Part shown: piece after piece, positions 5,723 to 6,813 of the stretch
Layout of the letters: every line of letters begins with the position of its first letter
Position numbering within the stretch: position 1 is the stretch's first letter
NCBI GenBank assembly: GCA_018609825.1
Contig: JAHEOA010000034.1
Location: 1-6,813, forward strand
Origin: Candidatus Bipolaricaulota bacterium
Lineage (GTDB): Bacteria; Bipolaricaulota; Bipolaricaulia; RBG-16-55-9
Length of the DNA stretch: 6,813 nt
Direction of reading: 5' to 3'
Position numbers and translations under genes: made by a program
Notes under the pieces: generated by a model
Seen by the model: only the letters and a program-made list of their open reading frames with translations
Databases searched by the model: none
Told to the model about the DNA's origin: nothing

Positions 5723-5744
5723 CGTCCATGATGGACGGACGTCC
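5723..5744. repeat. Interleaved palindromes
   Basis: CGTCCAT-G-ATGGACG (5723-5737) is a perfect odd dyad with seven-base arms. It overlaps GGACGTCC (5737-5744), a perfect palindrome, and ACGTCC (5722-5727) can also pair with GGACGT (5737-5742). This could be an operator or alternative folds of the candidate RNA. No nearby promoter makes an operator role obvious. Confidence 0.4.
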
Positions 5745-5841
5745 TTGGGCACATCCGCCCAGGGCCTTACAGTGAGGGCGATGATCGCTCATAGGAGGGT
5801 TACGGACGCCCACGACGCCGTCAAATCGGGCCAGGGTTTTG

Positions 5842-5879
5842 CCACGCCGTTACCGCCAACCTCCTGCGGCGTGGATTTT
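5842..5879 (+). terminator. Intrinsic terminator candidate closing the intergenic RNA
   Basis: CCACGCCG (5842-5849) and CGGCGTGG (5867-5874) are perfect eight-base arms with a 17-base loop, followed at once by ATTTT. Arm strength and position of the T run fit Rho-independent termination, though the loop is long. The loop contains AACCTCCT, complementary to AGGAGGGTT upstream at 5793-5801. Confidence 0.5.
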
Positions 5880-5947
5880 CCCCCAGTCCGACTCGGGTGC
5901 GCGGGCGTGCCAATGGACCCCTTCTGTGGTTGCTAACCTCATTCCTC

Positions 5948-5975
5948 GGCAGGCGGGGCGCCCTCCCCGCCTGCC
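5948..5975. repeat. 11-bp GC-rich perfect hairpin before the HIT gene
   Basis: GGCAGGCGGGG (5948-5958) and CCCCGCCTGCC (5965-5975) are exact inverted repeats around a six-base loop, the strongest hairpin in the window. No T run follows on either strand. It may act as an insulating or mRNA-3'-end structure, or be one copy of a dispersed palindromic element. A TAACCT box at 5934-5939 lies just before it. Confidence 0.6.
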
Positions 5976-5991
5976 CCTGCCCTTGTCACCG

Positions 5992-5997
5992 TAACTT
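5992..5997 (+). promoter_or_regulatory. -10 box of the HIT gene
   Basis: TAACTT lies six bases before ATG 6004, so a transcript from it would begin at or next to the start codon. There is no recognisable -35 and no Shine-Dalgarno site. Confidence 0.4.
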
Positions 5998-6003
5998 GCC
6001 GAC

Positions 6004-6333
6004 ATGGCCCATTACGACTGGTATTGCGAGGACGTGCTCTCCGGAAAGATCGAGGTCCGAGTCTTGTGGGAGGACGCGCAGGACCTAGCGTTCCATCATC
6101 CGAATCCATCCGCCGAGATCCATGTCGGCGTCATCCCGACGTCGCCCATCGAGTCGATTCTCGATGCGGAGGCTGCGGACGGGAAGCTGCTGCGTTCGAT
6201 GGTCTGGGCCGTCCAGCAAGCAGCTCGGTCGCTGCGGCTTGAGCAGGCGGGCTTCTATGTGCGCACGAACGTAACCGGTCCCGGCATAACGCCGCACATG
6301 CATTGGCACCTGATGGGGCCGGGGATCGACTGA
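6004..6333 (+). CDS. HIT-family (Hint-like) nucleotide-binding protein
   Basis: A 109-residue cytoplasmic protein of the histidine triad superfamily, whose members hydrolyse or transfer nucleoside phosphate groups, for instance from AMP-lysine or dinucleoside polyphosphates. The N-terminal half follows the Hint pattern: CEDVLSGKIEVRVLWEDAQD, then LAFHHPNPSAEIHVGVIP. The triad is HMHWHL at 98-103, with His98, His100 and His102; by analogy with Hint1 the middle histidine (100) is the nucleophile. The GGR that usually follows the triad in Hint proteins is replaced by MGPG, and the chain ends three residues later, so the usual C-terminal tail is missing. The substrate is therefore uncertain. ATG 6004 has no Shine-Dalgarno site but follows a TAACTT box by six bases, suggesting a leaderless message. 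The gene converges on purH with 29 bp between stops. Confidence 0.85.
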   Translation: MAHYDWYCEDVLSGKIEVRVLWEDAQDLAFHHPNPSAEIHVGVIPTSPIESILDAEAADGKLLRSMVWAVQQAARSLRLEQAGFYVRTNVTGPGITPHMHWHLMGPGID

Positions 6334-6335
6334 AT

Positions 6336-6356
6336 CCGGTCGGTCGGGGAAACCGG
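6336..6356. terminator. Short inverted repeat between converging HIT and purH genes
   Basis: CCGGT (6336-6340) and ACCGG (6352-6356) flank an 11-base loop in the 29-bp gap between the two stop codons. The stem is only five pairs with no T run on either side, so a bidirectional terminator role is possible but weakly supported. Confidence 0.25.
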
Positions 6357-6362
6357 CGGCGA

Positions 6363-6812
6363 TCAGTGTCGGAACGCCCGCGTCCGCGTGAACGCCATCG
6401 CGATGCCGTGGGCATCACAGGCCTCGATCACGTCCGCGTCGCGCTTGGAACCGCCCGGTTGGATAACGGCGTGGATGTCCGCTTCTGCCGCGAGCTCGAT
6501 GCCGTCGGAGAACGGGAAGAACGCGTCTGAGGCGAGCACGCTGCGCGACGCTTGCTCGCGGGCCTTCTCCACCGCGATTCGGACGGCGTCCACGCGGCTG
6601 ACCTGCCCGCCGCCGATGCCCACCGTGGTTCGATCTCGCACGAGCACGATCGCGTTGCTCAAGGCGTGTTTTCCGACATGCCAGGCGAACAACAGGTCCT
6701 CGATCTGGTCGTCGGTCGGCGTCGAGGACGTCACGATCTCAAGGTCCGCAGCCGTCAGGGAACGAAGGCTTGGCTCCTGGGCCGCAAGCCCGAACGCCGT
6801 CGACCGGACGAT
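6363..6812 (-). CDS. purH: Bifunctional purine biosynthesis protein PurH, C-terminal part
   Basis: The last 149 residues of PurH; the gene continues past the right edge. This part is the C-terminal AICAR transformylase domain, which formylates AICAR with 10-formyltetrahydrofolate; the full protein normally also carries the N-terminal IMP cyclohydrolase domain, which cannot be seen here. Recognised stretches, in order: DLEIVTSSTPTDDQ; LLFAWHVGKHALSNAIVLV with the conserved catalytic Lys-His pair; VGIGGGQVSRVDAVRIA; LASDAFFPFSDGIELAAEA; AVIQPGGSKRDADVI; and the terminal AFTRTRAFRH, close to the usual FTGxRHFRH ending. The stop TGA is at 6363-6365. The reading frame is open from 6812 down without a break. 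It lies opposite the HIT gene, so the two are transcribed towards each other. Nothing suggests a defect in the visible part. Confidence 0.95.
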   Translation of the reverse strand: MVRSTAFGLAAQEPSLRSLTAADLEIVTSSTPTDDQIEDLLFAWHVGKHALSNAIVLVRDRTTVGIGGGQVSRVDAVRIAVEKAREQASRSVLASDAFFPFSDGIELAAEADIHAVIQPGGSKRDADVIEACDAHGIAMAFTRTRAFRH

Positions 6813-6813
6813 C

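Larger units (their letters stand above)
5641..5879 (+). ncRNA. Candidate structured non-coding RNA or leader, unknown family
   Basis: About 240 bases between a weak promoter and a terminator-like hairpin. The plus-strand RNA can form consecutive perfect or near-perfect stems: 5647-5652 with 5657-5662 (GGAGGG/CCCTCC, 4-base loop); 5664-5669 with 5675-5680 (AGCGCA/TGCGCT); 5683-5689 with 5701-5707 (CTTGAGG/CCTCAAG); 5723-5727 with 5733-5737 (CGTCC/GGACG, loop ATGAT); 5743-5750 with 5757-5764 (8 pairs, one G-U); and 5776-5780 with 5786-5790 (one G-U, loop again ATGAT). AGGAGGGTT (5793-5801) can pair, with one bulge, with AACCTCCT (5858-5865) in the final terminator loop, a possible pseudoknot or switch. 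I matched it to no known RNA: conserved cores of RNase P, tmRNA, SRP RNA, T-box, cobalamin or GEMM riboswitches are not seen. GC-rich DNA forms hairpins readily, so this is a candidate only. Confidence 0.4.

Noticed and set aside
5653..5772. Short frame from ATG 5653 behind AGGAGGG
   Set aside because: The ribosome-like sequence abuts the ATG with no spacing, is locked in a hairpin with CCCTCC, and the product is an Arg/Pro-rich peptide with no coding signature.
5471..6003. tRNA, tmRNA, RNase P RNA, SRP RNA or known riboswitch
   Set aside because: No cloverleaf, no T-loop sequence, no conserved RNase P, SRP, T-box, cobalamin or GEMM core seen by eye.
1..6813. CRISPR array, insertion sequence, prophage or integration site
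   Set aside because: No spaced direct repeats, transposase or integrase motifs, or terminal inverted repeats with target duplications.

Overview
The window is GC-rich (codon third positions mostly G or C in every recognised gene), densely coding and free of rRNA, tRNA, CRISPR or transposon sequence. It looks like a chromosomal segment of a high-GC bacterium. The bacterial assignment rests on sigma70-like promoters (TTGACA-N18-CATAAT before the Crp-like gene) and on a repeated TAnnnT box 6-9 nt before unled start codons. That pattern is common in Actinobacteria, Deinococcus-Thermus and Chloroflexi, but the phylum cannot be fixed from this sequence. The ammonia-type NadE and the Lrp protein would also fit an archaeon, so domain-level assignment is probable rather than certain.

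Layout. Positions 2-184 (+) encode the end of a small two-helix membrane protein. It converges on a minus-strand pair, nadE (931-1758) then sodC (181-912): ammonia-dependent NAD synthetase followed by an exported Cu/Zn superoxide dismutase with a C-terminal membrane anchor. The converging stop codons share one CTAG. A 42-bp divergent promoter (1759-1800) separates nadE from an Lrp/AsnC regulator (1801-2259, +) and carries an 18-bp palindrome between the two -10 boxes. Next come a Crp/Fnr-fold regulator (2362-3036, +) and a two-gene signalling operon: a four-helix, two-PAS histidine kinase (3131-4999) and a stand-alone Rcp1-like receiver (5015-5470). A 533-bp gap (5471-6003) follows. It holds a likely terminator for the kinase operon, a weak promoter, a chain of perfect hairpins ending in a second terminator-like structure (a candidate structured RNA, about 5641-5879) and an 11-bp GC hairpin. 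The right end has a short HIT-family protein (6004-6333, +) converging on the 3' end of purH (6363-6812, -), which runs off the window.

How the parts relate. The left half joins NAD synthesis and extracytoplasmic superoxide removal in one operon, probably controlled by the adjacent Lrp. The centre is regulatory: a Crp-like factor with an altered ligand pocket and altered recognition helix, then a kinase operon whose promoter has a dyad at about -41.5, where class II Crp activators bind. First genes of transcripts (nadE, lrp, kinase, HIT) look leaderless, while downstream operon genes (sodC, receiver) have strong Shine-Dalgarno sites. The most original parts are the uncharacterised RNA-like region at 5641-5879 and this start-signal division of labour.
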